A stretch of 64,000 nucleotides of DNA from Muscardinus avellanarius (lineage: Eukaryota > Chordata > Mammalia > Rodentia > Gliridae). Positions 22,558-36,660 of the stretch are shown here, one piece after another. The translations under genes and the position numbers were made by a program. The stretch's first letter is position 1, and each line of letters begins with the position of its first letter. Under the pieces are notes generated by a model. That model did no database searches. It was not told the DNA's origin and worked only from the letters and a program-made list of their open reading frames with translations. Location: assembly GCA_963383645.1 (NCBI GenBank), contig OY726560.1, positions 87,025,093 to 87,089,092 of the forward strand. The letters run 5' to 3'.

Positions 22558-22983
22558 ATTAAACTAACAAGATCATTCCTCACAGACATACAAAAAACAG
22601 ACCTTAAATTTATTTGGAACAACCACAACAACAACAAAAACAAAAACAGAATAGCCAAAGTAGTGCTCAGCAACAAAAACCATGCAGGAGGATTCACAAT
22701 ATTTGACTTTAAACTATACTACAAAGCCATAGTAATAAAAACAACATAGTACCAACACAAAAACAGATACATGGACTAATGGAACAGAAGACTCTGAAAC
22801 AAAAAACAAATCCACACACTTACAGCCAATTGATTTTTGACAGAGTGGCCAAAACATACACTGAAAAACAGCCTATTCAACAAATGGTGTTGGCAAAACT
22901 GGTTAATCATATACATAAAAATGGAAATAAATCCCACTTTCTCAACCTGCACAGGAGTCATTTCAAGATGAATCAAAGACTTG
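22558..22983 (+). mobile_element. Inverted 5' part of the same L1
   Basis: The plus strand reads decayed ORF2 from just upstream of the part at 21340-22557: it includes a [13 protein letters not shown] start, a [23 protein letters not shown] stretch and the DRVAKTYTEKQPIQQMVLAKLVNHI region. The flip makes a second twin-priming event in this window. Confidence 0.85.
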
Positions 22984-23560
22984 GATTTTTTTTTTTTTTT
23001 TTGCTTAGTGCTGAGTTTTTTTTACATGAATCATTTCTTGTTCAGCAGTGTGGTGTTTAGTTTTCATGTGTTTATGTGGTTACTCTGAATCTTCTTATAG
23101 TTGATTTCTAGTTTCATTCCATTGTGGTCTGAAAAGATGCAGGGGAGTATGTCACTTTTTTTTTTAATTTGCTAGTGCTCACTTTATTGCCCAGGATGTG
23201 GTCTATTTTAGAGAAGGTTCTATGAGCACCTGAGAAAATTTTAAACTATGCTCTAGTTGGGTGGTATATTCTGTATGTGTCTAATAAGTCTATTTGGTTG
23301 ATAGTGTTCTTTAGGTCTGAGGCATCTTTACTGTCCTTTGTTTAAAAGATTGGTCTATTGATGTAAGAGGAGTTTTGAAGCTTCCCAGTATTATTGTATT
23401 TGGAGTTGAAGCCATTTATATTTGGTGTCATTTTTGAGAGATGATTTTTTAAATTCCTAATATTTTGAGTTTTAACTTCTGTTTGAGGTTGTGTTTGTTC
23501 TTTTTTGCTTAGTTGTTTTTTTGATATAAATGATTGTTTCTCTGGTTCTGGCATTTATTA
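22984..23560 (-). mobile_element. L1 ORF2 endonuclease-region fragment and ORF1-ORF2 spacer
   Basis: In reverse this is ORF2 N-terminal sequence: the NINGFNSKYNN-type start lies at about 23430-23400, and further on come stretches resembling the FSKIDHILGNK and SDHNGMKLEI endonuclease blocks. The middle of the endonuclease is deleted and stops are present. It directly follows ORF1 at 23562, so this is a true L1 (ORF1 plus ORF2), unlike copies A-C. Confidence 0.75.
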
Positions 23561-23561
23561 T

Positions 23562-24147
23562 TTATTGATTGTAATTCATCTCTTTGAGTATTTTTTCTAG
23601 TGCTGGTTTGCAAGACAAATTCTTTAAGCTTCCATTTTTGTCATGGAAAAATTTTTCCCTGTCAAATTTGAGAGATATTTTTGCTGGGTAGAAAATTTGG
23701 GGCTGCAAGTTGTTTTCTTTCAGAGTTTTGAATATGTTGCTCCAGTTTTTCTTGGCTTTCATGACTTGATTTGGGAAGTCTGGAGTGATTTTAATTGGTT
23801 TGCCTCTGAACGTCACTTGGTCTTTTACTTTTGTTGCCTTTAAAATTCTCTTTTTGAAAAGACATATTTTTTCTAATATTCTCAAGCTAGAGAGTATTTG
23901 GGATACCAGAGGTACTCCAGATAATGGAGGAGATCCTAAGCAGAGCCAGAGGGGAAGGGTAGGAGAGGAAGAAGGTTGAGGTTCATTAATGGAAATGCTA
24001 CCTGTGACTATATGTATACATGTGAATATAACATTGTTAATCTAGACACTAGTTATTAGGAGGAAGGGAAATGGGCAAGTGTGTTGGGGGAGAGAGTAGT
24101 AAGTACTATGCCATTGTCAACATGATCTACGTTATGATGTGAGACTA

Positions 24148-24221
<74 letters not shown>

Positions 24222-24490
24222 GTTTATAACCAATTTTTAGTAATAACTTTAAAAAAAATTTTCTCATTGGCCTCTGTGTTTGTCAGTTTGACTATTATGT
24301 GAAATAGTGAACTTTTTCTATGATCTTGTCTAAAGAGGTTTCTATAAGTTTCTTGTACCTGTATCTTGACCTCTTTTTCTATGCTTGGAAAATTTTCTGA
24401 TATTACTTATTTGAAAATATTGTTGATCCTATTGGTTTTACCTTCTTTTCCTTTTTCTCTGCCTACTATTCTTAGGTTATAGGCCCATCT
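23562..24490 (-). pseudogene. L1 ORF1 fragment, split by a 400-bp insertion
   Basis: The C-terminal domain of ORF1 is at 23562-23857 ([40 protein letters not shown]). The preceding RRM and linker part resumes at 24258-24490. Between them, 23858-24257 is foreign: a purine-rich stretch and a (CA)n(TA)n tract that match nothing I recognise. Sequence is clearly related to ORF1 of copies A-C but distinct. Confidence 0.7.
24152..24220. repeat. (CA)n(TA)n microsatellite
   Basis: About 19 CA units followed by about 15 TA units, inside the insertion that splits the L1 ORF1 fragment. Confidence 0.95.
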
Positions 24491-24959
24491 TTATAATCTA
24501 AACTCTTTAAATCATATATGTGCTACATGACTATTTTTTTAATTCAAAATAGTTTAAATATATTTCAAAATCTTCTCTGTAGACTATATATTTTTTCTTT
24601 TTAGATATTTTCCTAGGTGTTTGATGTTTCATGACTACTATGAGTCATATAATTTCTCATAATTTTGTTCTCTATTTGGTCTTGCTAGTATGTGAAATGT
24701 GCCTGATATCTCATTACCTTTGGTTTTATCATTGGTGAAGTCACAGCTATGATATCATTTTATCTTTGTTTTATATTTGTTCTTCCCATGCAATTTTGAT
24801 CATCATTAGTTTAATGTGTTCTGTAGTGATATTTGGTTACCCCTTATAATTTTTTTTTACTATAGATTTTTAGTTATTTTCTTGGTATTGACTCTAGGTT
24901 TTAACATGTCATACCCTGCTTCAAATTTGTTCTAACTTAATTCTAGTGACATACAGTAA

Positions 24960-25062
24960 GGAAATAAATACTAAATATTATTTAATATTTTAAATACTAA
25001 ATATTATTAAATACTAAATATTAATATTTAACTACTAAATATTATTTAATATTTTAAAATTT
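24960..25062. repeat. AT-rich tandem repeat (ACTAAATATT)n
   Basis: Four to five imperfect 14-32-bp repeats of actaaatatta / tttaatatttta words. Confidence 0.75.
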
Positions 25063-25071
25063 AAAATTTTT

Positions 25072-25456
25072 TGTGGTACCAGGGATTGAATTTAAGGGAA
25101 TTCTATCTCTGAGCTATACACCCATCTTTTTTTTTTTTTTGGTGGTTCTGGGATTCCTAGAAACCCTTCTACCTCTGTGCTACATTCCCAGACCTACTTT
25201 TATACTTTTATTTTGGAAACAGGGTCTCTTAAACCAGCGCAGATGGCTTCAAAGCTGCCCGATCCTCCTGTCTCCACCTCCCAAGTGCAGGGATTACAAG
25301 CGTGCGCCACCACACCCAGCTAAACCCATCTTTTTCTTACATTTTATTTATAAACAGGGTCTTGTTAAGCTGCTGAGACTGCCTCAAACTTGCAATCCTC
25401 CTGCCTCATCTTCCAGATTATCTGAGATTATAGGAGTGGTCTACCACTCCCAGCAC
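25072..25456 (-). repeat. B1-ID SINE split by another SINE
   Basis: The ID half is at 25072-25120 and the B1 half at 25326-25456. The gap is filled by the younger SINE at 25121-25322. The word acccatcttttt occurs on both sides of the inner SINE (about 25110-25121 and 25324-25335) as its target-site duplication. Confidence 0.8.
25121..25322 (-). repeat. Young B1-ID SINE nested in an older one
   Basis: Belongs to the variant whose ID half ends ggcttccaggaaccccagtacc. Both halves are present with a T-rich linker. Confidence 0.85.
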
Positions 25457-25501
25457 AATATTAATCAATCTGATACCAGCTTTGAGTTGGAAGGCAATAT
25501 G

Positions 25502-25554
25502 TTTTTCAATTTTTTTTCAATTTTTTTTTCAATTTTTTTTTCAATTTTTTTTTT
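25502..25554. repeat. Poly(T) tract with CAA interruptions
   Basis: Four copies of a 11-12-bp ttcaattttttt unit, contiguous with the tail of the SINE that follows. Confidence 0.85.
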
Positions 25555-25742
25555 TTTTTGGTGGTACTGGGGTTCCTGGAAGCCCTTCTACCGCCGGGTT
25601 ACACTCCCAGACCTATTTTATACTATTTTATTTTTGGAAACGGGGTCTCTTAAGCCAGTGGGGCTGGCTTCAAACCAGCGTGATCCTCCTGTCTCCACCT
25701 CCCAAGCATGGGGATTACAAGAGTGCACCACCACACCCGGCA
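25555..25742 (-). repeat. Young B1-ID SINE
   Basis: Full length and of the ggaaccccagtacc variant. Close in sequence to those at 35733 and 53603. Confidence 0.9.
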
Positions 25743-26235
25743 TTGTTTTTCAATTTTAAATGTTGATTTTTTTTTTTCTAGATTAATCAGGACTATGGGG
25801 TTAGATCCTTGGTGTGCAATGACTGAGGGAGAGATGTTCAAGCTGCTGTCTCCCTGCTCACTTGTGCTAGTGCCACTGCAGAAAGAAAACCATCTCATTT
25901 TGCTGTGGGTAGTGAAGGCCACGTTCATCCTCCATGGTTTGAAGCATGCAGTTAGTTATGGAACCCAGAGTACTTAAAACGTTTCTCATCCTATTTATGA
26001 AGGCTCAGTGCCTACAGTGCTGTCAGTGATATAATCCATTAAAAGAAGGATAAAGCACACCAGATATTTACTCACATTAATTTTAACATCAACTCATCTA
26101 AGTGCAAATAGAAATGGAACTGGTCACATAGTTTTGCAAAATCTTAACTCACAGCATCCTTCCTTATCACTGCAGATAGCTATATTCCTTTTGTTAATGT
26201 TGATTTTTTATTCATTTATTTATTTTTATTTTTTA

Positions 26236-26368
26236 TTTGGTACTGGAGATTGAACTCAGGGGCATTCTACTGTTGTGTTAAACTGATGAGGACATCGTCA
26301 AACTTGCAATCCCTTGTCTCAGCCTCACAAGTACTAAAATTATAGAAGCATGCCACCACATCCAGCTA
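26236..26368 (-). repeat. B1-ID SINE with internal deletion
   Basis: The ID half is followed almost directly by the 3' two-thirds of the B1 half; the linker and B1 end (about 60 bp) are missing. Confidence 0.75.
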
Positions 26369-26959
26369 ATATTTTGCTATATTTCTAAATATTACACTAA
26401 TTTATTTCACTTAAAACCCCTGTTTCTTCAAACATCAGCTCTCTTACCACTCAGAGACCTGTATATCCTACACTCACTGTTTAGTGAGTTAGGTGTGCAA
26501 AAACATTCATAAGCAGCCTCTTTCTCAGGTAGCCAAGAATAACTGCGAGAAACATGTCACTTAAAATTCACAGGCAGTTTCTTCCTACTTGCTGGTGGGG
26601 AGATTCTTCCATAAGTCCTGTGTGTCTCACCTCCCTCTCTGTTTGCTCTTTGTCTTCATTGTGACCCAATCTCCAGTTGCTACAATATTTAAAAGTGTCT
26701 TCTGATTTTACACACAATTGTACCTATTCTTCCTGGTCTATCTATCGAGGGGATTGCTGACTGAGATAACTTGCCTCACTTATTTTCAGCGGTCCAGAGT
26801 CCAGTACTTTGGAACACACTCACTCATCATTAATCTGCAGCTGGATCTCCTCAGGAGACTTTTGCTCTTTCACTTTGCCCTCTGTAACCTTGGTTCAGTT
26901 TGCTGCCACAGCAACTGCGGTGATTTCTTTTTTCTTTTTTTTTATTTTCTTTTTTTTTT

Positions 26960-27148
26960 GTTGTTGTTGGTACTAGGATTCCTGGAGACCCTTCTACCTC
27001 CGGGCTACACTCCCAGACACCTATTTTTTATATTTTTATTTGGAAACAGGGTCTCTTACGCCAGCGAGGCTTGCTTCGAACCTGCGTGATCCTCCTGTCT
27101 CTGCCTCCCAAGTGCAGGGATTACAAGCATGCACCACCACGCCCCGCT
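26960..27148 (-). repeat. Young B1-ID SINE
   Basis: Full length, variant ID half. Preceded by a T-rich stretch at 26926-26958, the complement of its poly(A) tail. Confidence 0.9.
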
Positions 27149-27514
27149 CAATCTGTGGTGATTTCTAATATACTGATTACCATTTTGTTTTTATATTGTG
27201 TCTCCTATTGTGAGTTTTTCTATAGTAATGAGCCATCCCAGCACCTCAAGGTGAATATGTACATTGAATACAAAAGAGATGCATAATATATAAGTACATG
27301 TTTAAGCATATATTTAAATTTAGTGTATCTGATATCTGATATACATACTTGAATATATACCCACATGAATTTAAACACATTGGCCAACCTAACAACTCAT
27401 ATGTGGTATATTTGAATATGTAAACTTTTTTCTGACATTTATATCTACTACATTTATATCCTACTACATTTATACATATGTAAAAACAGTTGCTATCTAT
27501 TTTTTCTTTATTTT

Positions 27515-27705
27515 TTATACTGGGAATTAAACCAAGAGGCATTCTGCCTTTGAGCTGCATCCCCAGCTCTCTTTTATTTTTTATTTTGAAATAGTGTCTA
27601 AACCGTGGAGGCCTAACTAATTTGCTGAGGCTGGTCTTGAGCCTATGATCCTCCTGTCTCAGTCTCCTAGTACTAAGATTATAGGCATGCACTATCACAT
27701 CCAAC
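27515..27705 (-). repeat. B1-ID SINE
   Basis: Both halves with a T-rich linker at about 27570-27585; ordinary ID half. Confidence 0.85.
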
Positions 27706-29676
27706 TTCCTGTTTAATTTTAAGGTCCCACTGAAGAGCTCTTATATTAGATTTCTCCCCCAAATTTCTTACTTTATATTTATCTGCTTTGGTATTCATCT
27801 AGAAAAGTGTCAAGTGTATGTTTTGATTCCACTCTGGCAAATATCTAATAAACATTCTTCAAGTGTTTATACCATGTAGGCCAAACATGGTCTGCATAAA
27901 CCTGACCCCACAGCTCTCATTCTGATATCATAAGTGGCTTGCCAGTGTTCATCTAGATCTTGAAATGTTACTCTCAATTTTCAAGTGAGTTTGGCCACAC
28001 AAATTGCAGGAGAGTTTCTCCAGAAGCAGATGCCAAAATGAAATGGGAGATATAAGATATCTATAAGAGGCTGCTCTGCAGTCCAGCTCTGCTCTGGAGG
28101 CTGTGGTCCCCTGCTCTACTGCTGTGTATCATTTTCTCTTCCTGTATATTGCATGATATTATTTGTGCTCTTAACTGCTACTGCTAACACCATCTCACAT
28201 GTAGAAAAAATTTTAAAGATACATTGTTTTAGTATCACTGATTTCACATAATGAAGTGTGGCTTTCTTGTGTTTTGTGTAACACAAAACATTTTCTCCCA
28301 CATACCAGAACCCACTTTAGCAAAACAAATGGCCATGCCCTTACTTGACCACCTGATTCAAGACCTGTGTTTCAGGGGAGCAGGTCTTCAGAGCTGAGGC
28401 ACATCCAGAAGCACCTGGGAGAGGCAGGCTGCAAGCTCAAGGCCTTGCCCCATGGGGTTGCATGGACTCTGAGCAGGGCCTCTATCTCTATGTCTGTACT
28501 GCATCTGCAGGAAGGTACATGCATGTGTGTATATGAGAGGGAGGCTGATGATTCTGTAACAGCAGAGGGAAAAGTGCAGTGATCTTTGCCTCATCCAGCA
28601 AAGTGTTTACCTGAAGGCCAGCTCCAAGCTGCACTGGGAGCTGGACTGAGCTCTTGACAATGCTTCTTCTCTTAGTCCATCTCTCCTTCTGTCATTGCCA
28701 TCAGAGGCTTCTGGGTAAATTACTGTGTCTTTAAACATTAATTAAAATGATAAAATTCAGAGCTTATAGTTTTCTTCTAGCAGCTGATGACACTGAAACT
28801 GAGAATCAGAACCAACTTTGTGTCTCAAGCTTATGTGAGAAGGACTAGGATTTTAGAAGCTCTGAACGTAAAGCAAACAGCTTTTTTTTACGAGTCAAAT
28901 CTACTGTCTCAAAGGAGAGTTTAACATGAGTTAAAAGTTCATTTCTCTGTGCTCTTTGGAGAAAAATGCCAAAAAGGGCTGTTGTATTGTTTAAATTTGG
29001 GTCTTTCTTAACTCATTATATTCCTTCACTGTGACATGAAAGAGATGTGTGTTTTGAAGTCCTGGGGCTTTTCATGAACTCTCAGGGGCATCTGCAGTCA
29101 CTGTTAATGCATCCTGCCTGGAGCTCATGGCTCTTGGTACCTGTAGAAAAAGACATGGCCCTGGGGAAGTCCATTTATCCCCTTATGAGTATGTCATGCA
29201 AACTTCTTGGCCCAAACAAGGCTATTCAGTCATAAGTTTCACCTTCATATTCCTGAATACAACACTAAAAGAATCTCACTGTGAGTAGAGGTGTTGAGAG
29301 AAGAAGTTGTTCAGTAAGCTGAAAATGATATTAGACCAGTGTTTAATGGACCCAATTCAGAATTCCATTATAGAACCTTGAGACATCTTTCATGTTCTCA
29401 CACCCTGATTTTTTTGTATACACTAATTATGATATTTTATGGATATATCTTCCAAATTTCACAATGCATTTAAGGAATTATCCAGTCATAAGAATTCAAC
29501 TATTGATATATATCTCAAACTAACCCCATCTCACTACTAGCATCCCTTGTTATTTACTGTTTTTATATATTTTATAGTGATACCATATAAAGATTCCTGG
29601 TCTCTGTTACATATTCCACATCTGGACTATGAATCATTTAATGCTATTTTCATTGCTTATCTAGTTCTATTTCTAG
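27706..29676. other. Unassigned DNA
   Basis: About 2 kb without a recognised gene or repeat. Moderate GC around 28350-28660; the open stretches at 28367-28594 on both strands show no motif. Confidence 0.5.
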
Positions 29677-29980
29677 GTTATTCTGGCTGAACCATGTCCC
29701 TACAGAAGTCACATGTTGAAGTACCAACCCTATGTGCATCGGTATATGACTATATTTATAGACAGAACCTTTAAATTGATAAAATAGGGGTCATTAGGGT
29801 GGGCCTATTTCAAACTGACCAATGTCTTTAGAGAAGAGGACCTCAGGACAGACACACACAGAGGAATGTCCATGTGAGGACACAGGGGGAAGGTGGCCAA
29901 TTACCAGCCAAAATTCAAAATTGCCTATACGTTGATCTTGGACTTTTTACTTCTAGAATCATGAGAAATTAAATTTTAAT
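29677..29980 (+). mobile_element. MLT1/MaLR-like LTR
   Basis: The block order is that of an old MaLR LTR: acatgttgaag, a tgactatattta block, gggtcattagggtgggcc, a caatgtctttagagaagagg block, ccatgtgaggacaca, ggaaggtggcc, and a terminal gatcttggact / gaatcatgagaaattaaa. It is diverged and non-coding. Confidence 0.65.
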
Positions 29981-30647
29981 TGCATACACCACATGGCCTA
30001 TCATCCTCCAAAGAAACAACACAAATCCTGCACCCAAATGCAGCTCTGACTCTCCTCCCCACCTCTGATTCATCTCTATTCAGTATCACATGTCTCTGGA
30101 TCATTACACTGTCTTCTCTTCCTGGTACCATTTCTCCACTTTCAAAATATAAGTTTGTTTCATGCCTTTCCAACCAGATAAAATACTGCCATTTTTTGAG
30201 ATAGCAATATCTATCCTTAGGCAAACATCTGTATATCTTTGTACAACTCTGTTTTATGAACTTGCCATACTTTGTGGGTGTTGCCCTTCCTAGATGTGGC
30301 AATGGGAAACCATGCTCAAGTCCTTACTCTGGTTCTCATTGGAGTCCTGGATGTGGTCAAAGGACAGAAGCTAAAAGAAAGATTGGATGAAGACTTAGTC
30401 ATCACAGATTGACTATCCCTACTTTGAAGACTTCCATGTTTTTCTTCTTCAATATCATTTCAGGTGCCCCTAAATAAAAGTAAACAATGCACACTAAAAG
30501 TAAGTACCTTAACTAATCATAAAATATATTAGTCCTCCCTTATCCCCAGGGGAAATGTTCCAAAGGCCCCAGTAGATGAGTCTTACCATGTATAGTATCA
30601 CACCCTATAAATTGATGCCTTTTTATCTTTAATATTTATTTACTTAT
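29981..30647. other. Unassigned DNA
   Basis: No gene or repeat recognised. A 108-codon minus-strand open stretch at 29976-30302 has no recognisable motif. Confidence 0.45.
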
Positions 30648-30710
30648 TTATATTTTTACTGGGTATTGAACCCAGAAGCATTCCACTTCTGAGCTACACC
30701 CCCGCCCTTT
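30648..30710 (-). repeat. ID half of a SINE split by copy C
   Basis: The reversed ID half (tactgggtattgaacccag, then gagctacaccccc) breaks off at the linker. The missing B1 half is at 34321-34478. Confidence 0.85.
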
Positions 30711-31079
30711 TTATTTTTTTTTATTTTATTTTTTATTGGTGCAATGTATTCATACATCATAAAGCTATAAAGAAAATACTTTTGTAGACATACATGCACA
30801 CATCGCCCAGTTAGCCCCTACCCGATCCCCACCCGATTCCCTCCCCATCCCTCCTTCACATGCTTGGCATAGTGGTTGACATCTAGTTTTATAGCAATTT
30901 ATCCAATATTAACGATGATAATCTCACAAAACAGTTTCATTTGTCTGATACCAAGATTTTGATGACTAAAAGATAACAGTTCAATATTTCTTTTTGCTTT
31001 CTTTCTTACCAGAGAATTTTCTTTTCTTTTCTTTTTTTTAGGTAAAGCTATCATACATTTATTTATTTATTTTTCAGAA

Positions 31080-31780
31080 AAAATCTATCCTGATATGGAA
31101 TATGGACTCTAGATACCCAAAACAATCTCGAGGAAGAACAAAGCTAGGAGATGTATATTTTCTGATTTCAAACTATATAAAGCTACAATAATTGAAACAG
31201 TGTAGTACTGTTCTAAAGGCAGATATATAAACCATTGGAGTTAAATAAAAGCCTAGAGAAAATTCTTCCATATATTGTCAAGTTATTTTTGACAAGGTTT
31301 CCACGAACATTTGGTGGAGGAAATAATAATCTTTTAAATAAATATTGTTGAAAAATAATAATTACATGAAAAAGAATAAAATTGGACCCTTACCTAACAC
31401 ATATACAAATATTAACTCAAAATAGATAAAAGACCTAAATAGAAATCTTAAGACTATAAACTTTTAGAAGAAAATCTGGGTCATAAAACCTCACAACATT
31501 GAAATTGGCAGTGATTTCTTGGACATGATTTCAATGGCACAGGCAACAAAAGAGTAAATAAACTCCCTAAAAAATAAAAAAAATATTGTATATCCAAAGA
31601 CAATGTAAACAGAGTTAAAAGTTACTGATAGAATGGGATAAAATATTTCCAAATGCTATATCTGAAGGTATATTGATATTCCAACTAGAAATCCTAAAAA
31701 TTAGCAACAATAAAAGCAAACACTACAATTTAGAGATAGGTATAAGACTAACATAAATAATGAATCTCCACAGATAACCA
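31080..31780 (+). repeat. Captured antisense L1 ORF2 segment in copy C
   Basis: In the plus direction it carries the same ordered ORF2 blocks as 7620-8340 (tggacccttacctaa, aatattaactcaaaatag, gcagtgatttcttgg). It differs from copy A by scattered substitutions and small indels, so the copies have diverged independently. Confidence 0.8.
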
Positions 31781-31783
31781 ATC

Positions 31784-33347
<1,564 letters not shown>

Positions 33348-34271
33348 GACTTCAGAAGTTTGTGCCTTCTCTGGGTTCTTCCCTGGGTCACTACGACTTC
33401 ACTTAAGGTGCTGTGGATCTCGAGTCTATGGTATCTCAGTTCCCACTACTCCTTTACTGGGTTGTATTGCAGAGTCTCAGACCCAGGGAGTCAATCGAGG
33501 CTGCTTTAGACCATGGGTGGTGCCAGGTTGGGCGTTCTCCTATGGTGTAATATCTCTGCCACCACCACTCCCCCACTGGGTCAAGTCCCTGGGAGTACAG
33601 TACTGAGATTTCTCCTCTAGGGGCCCCAATTTGACTCACTGTTGAGTGCGCAGATGGAGCTATCATGGACTCAGTGGACTTGGTAAATTTGCTGCTGCTG
33701 CCGCCGGTAGCAATATGGCGCCGCTGCTGCACCCTCGGCCATGAGGCTGGTGTATTTCTTTTCTGTTTTTGAACTCCACTCTGAGTCCCTGCAGGGTGCA
33801 CTGAACCCAGCCCCTGGGAGCTTTAGATGCTCTTTGTGCCGAGAAATCTGCCGAATTCTGCCCGGCCATTCCGCAGCGGCTCACCTCAGCTCGCTGTCCA
33901 CCGCTCCTCTCTGGAGCTTGGTGGGCTATTGAGTGCGTTGGCCTGGTGCCGTCCAGTGAACTCGCTGCTACCACCAGCAGTAAGGCACTGTTGCCACGTT
34001 TTCGGGCGTGAGGCCAGCATATCTCCTCTCTGGTTTCTGAGCCCCGTTATGAGTTCCCTTCCTCTCTGGAGCCTGGTGCTGCAAGGCAAAATGGTGCCCG
34101 CCGCTTCACGCCACGGCTCCTGCTGCATCACTGCGGTCTGGTTTCTGGTGTCTCGTTTTTCCAGCCCTCTTTTTCTCTGTCTCTTAAAATTACATTTTTT
34201 GTTTCTCTGCTGATGGTGTTTTCTGGCTATGAAAGGCGCTGATTTTGTGGTAATAGAGATTGGTTGTTAGT

Positions 34272-34287
34272 GGGGCTTGTAAGCCCC
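34272..34287 (-). other. 5'-terminal RNA hairpin, copy C
   Basis: GGGGCT and AGCCCC pair around TACA. It is the counterpart of the copy B hairpins, with a different loop and a preserved stem. Confidence 0.7.
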
Positions 34288-34320
34288 GTTTTGCTCCATC
34301 GCTATCTTCCCGGAAGTCCC

Positions 34321-34478
34321 CCCTTTTTATTTTTTTATTTCGAAACAGGGTCTTACTAGGGTGCTAAGTGTCTTGCTAAGTATCTTGCTAAGTTGCTGAG
34401 GCTGGCTTCAAGCCTACAATCCTCCTGTCTCAGCCTCCCAAATATGATGATTATAAGCATGCACCACCCATACCCACT
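34321..34478 (-). repeat. B1 half of the SINE split by copy C
   Basis: Continues the SINE begun at 30648: T-rich linker, cgaaacagggtcttac, and the B1 end at about 34478. It carries a small internal duplication of gtcttgctaagtatcttgctaag. Confidence 0.85.
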
Positions 34479-35042
34479 TGCCTTTTCCATCTCAACTAAC
34501 ACTTATCATGTATTATCGCTGTAACAATTATAGTTGGAAGTACAACACAAAACTATCTCACTTTTTTTATAATTTTACAAATGCAAGATTTGTTCTTACC
34601 ATAGATCTTAGCAATGTTCTTTATTGAAACTTTCACCTTTTTCCTTAAAGGATGCACATTATGGCTTCTTTTAGGCCTATCTAAATTTCCAGCATTACTA
34701 CACTTGTGCTTTGGGGCCATTATTAGATTTTTTAAAAGTTATTGAACACATACATTGTGATAGCTCTGCAGTCAATTTGATAACCAAGGTGATTGCTGAC
34801 AGACTAATGGAAGGATAGTTTCTCCAGATGGATACAATGGATGTAGGGCCAATTCTTGCTCTGGGCAGGACAGAGGGAGATAAAAGATCTTGTTATTATA
34901 TTCAGAATGGTACACAATTTAAAACTTAGAAATAGTTTATGTAATTTTTTATTTAATATTTTGGGTTGACTACAAGTACCTTTCACCACAAAAAAAATCA
35001 AAACTTCAGATGATAGGAGCTAACATACTACAAGAGGTTGAA
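34479..35042. other. Unassigned AT-rich DNA
   Basis: No gene or repeat recognised. Confidence 0.5.
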
Positions 35043-35217
35043 GAGCCAGATGTGGTTGCTCAAACCTGTAATTCCAGTATTGGGAGGCTGATGCTGGAGG
35101 ATCACAGGTTAGGGGCCAGCACATAGCAGCTCAATGAGATCCTGTTTTTAAAAAACAGTAAAAGGGCTTGGGAGGTAGATCATAGGTAAAATGCTCTGGA
35201 TTTAACTCCCAGCATAC
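35043..35217 (+). repeat. B1-ID SINE, degenerate
   Basis: Starts gagccagatgtggttgc and ends in a decayed ID half with gctctggatttaactccc; the A-rich linker is at about 35150. Confidence 0.75.
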
Positions 35218-35732
35218 CATTTCCCCATCCCCACCCCACCAAATTTTCTACAATGAATAGAGAATACTTTTAATCACCACTTTCTGTAGGCTTTTATTAG
35301 AGAAGGCATATGAAAAATGATGGGGAAAGAATTATGTGTGCAAGGAATGGAGAGATTGTTTTGAAACATTGCCTTAGGAAAATTGAAACCGTTTTTTTTT
35401 TTTATCTAACTTAGGAGAATAACAAAATAAAAAAAAAGATCCTCTCATCTAGACATAAACAGATAAAAATAGCTAAAAGAATAAAATTGCCCACATCTAC
35501 TGGGGCTCAGCTATAAAATTCATTCAATTACTTTCTATAAGGACTTGAATGTAACAACACTTGCCTCAACCTTCCTATTACCATATTACCACAACAAAAG
35601 CCAGTATAGTTCACATTAGTCATCAAGTTTTTGCGCAGAAAACCACCTGATTTTCCAAATTATCAGACTTCTTTGATGGCATTTGATGCATTTCTTCAAA
35701 GGACATGTATACATTTAAAAATAACATTTTTT

Positions 35733-35935
35733 ATGCCGGGCGTGGTGGTGTACGCTTGTAATCCCCGCGCTTGGGAGGCAGAGACAGGAGGATCGCACAG
35801 GTTCCAAGCCAGCCGCGCGTGCTGATTTAGGAGATCCTGTTTCCAAATAAAAATGTAAAAATAGGTCTGGGAGTGTAGCCCGGAGGTAAAGGGCTTCCAG
35901 GAACCCCAGTACCATAAAAAAAATAAAAATAAAAA
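35733..35935 (+). repeat. Young B1-ID SINE
   Basis: Full length with the gccgggcgtggtgg start, ggaaccccagtacc variant ID half and an A-rich tail at 35917-35938. The repeated word aaaataacattttt at about 35718 and 35931 is a good target-site duplication. Confidence 0.9.
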
Positions 35936-36224
35936 TAACATTTTTGTTTTAGAATACCTATAGAATCTCTATAGAAACAATATAGCTATGTTATAAATGC
36001 TCATATTTTATCAGTCTTTATTGAAATATTTGGTAAGATGATATTTAGCTTCTTACCAAAGTGGCCCTAGCATTTTCCGTTCCACCAGCAGTGAGTGATT
36101 TGCTCTTTTTGTCATGTCAGAGATTGATTACACTCTTTTGCTTTCCACTTAGACACTTTAATAGTGACATCTTAATGCAGTTTTAATTGGTATTTATTTA
36201 GTGACCTTTTATTTATTTTTACCT

Positions 36225-36388
36225 TTTGTATTAAAGACAGTTACACCAGGAGTGTTTACCACTGAGCTACACCACCAACCTTTCTTATTTTTTATTTGGA
36301 AATAGGCTCTCACTGGCCTGGAACCTGTGGAATCCTGCTTCAGTCTCCCAAGTGCTGGAGTGACAAGCATGTGCAACTATGCCTGGCC
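36225..36388 (-). repeat. B1-ID SINE with partial deletion
   Basis: ID half at 36225-36280 and a B1 half lacking the aagttgctgaggctgg part. Confidence 0.75.
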
Positions 36389-36660
36389 CCTAATGACATT
36401 TTAACTTGCAATTCCATGAGTGACTTGAAGTGTCTTTTTTTGTGTTTATTTTTCATATGTATTTCTTCTTTAGTGAAGTGACTACTCAGATTCTTTGAAT
36501 ATGTTTTAATAGAATCATTTGCTTTCTGTTCATTTATTAAGAATTCTTCTATTTTTAATACATTTCTTTTACCAAGTGTTTAATCTGCAAATATTTTTCT
36601 CTCAGCCAGTAACTCATCTTTTCAGTCCATTAAAATTGTCTTTCTCAAATCAAAAGTTAT

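Noticed and set aside
25073..25759. 228-codon plus-strand frame
   Set aside because: Runs through antisense SINE copies and poly(T) tracts; long frames of this kind recur at other reversed SINEs.
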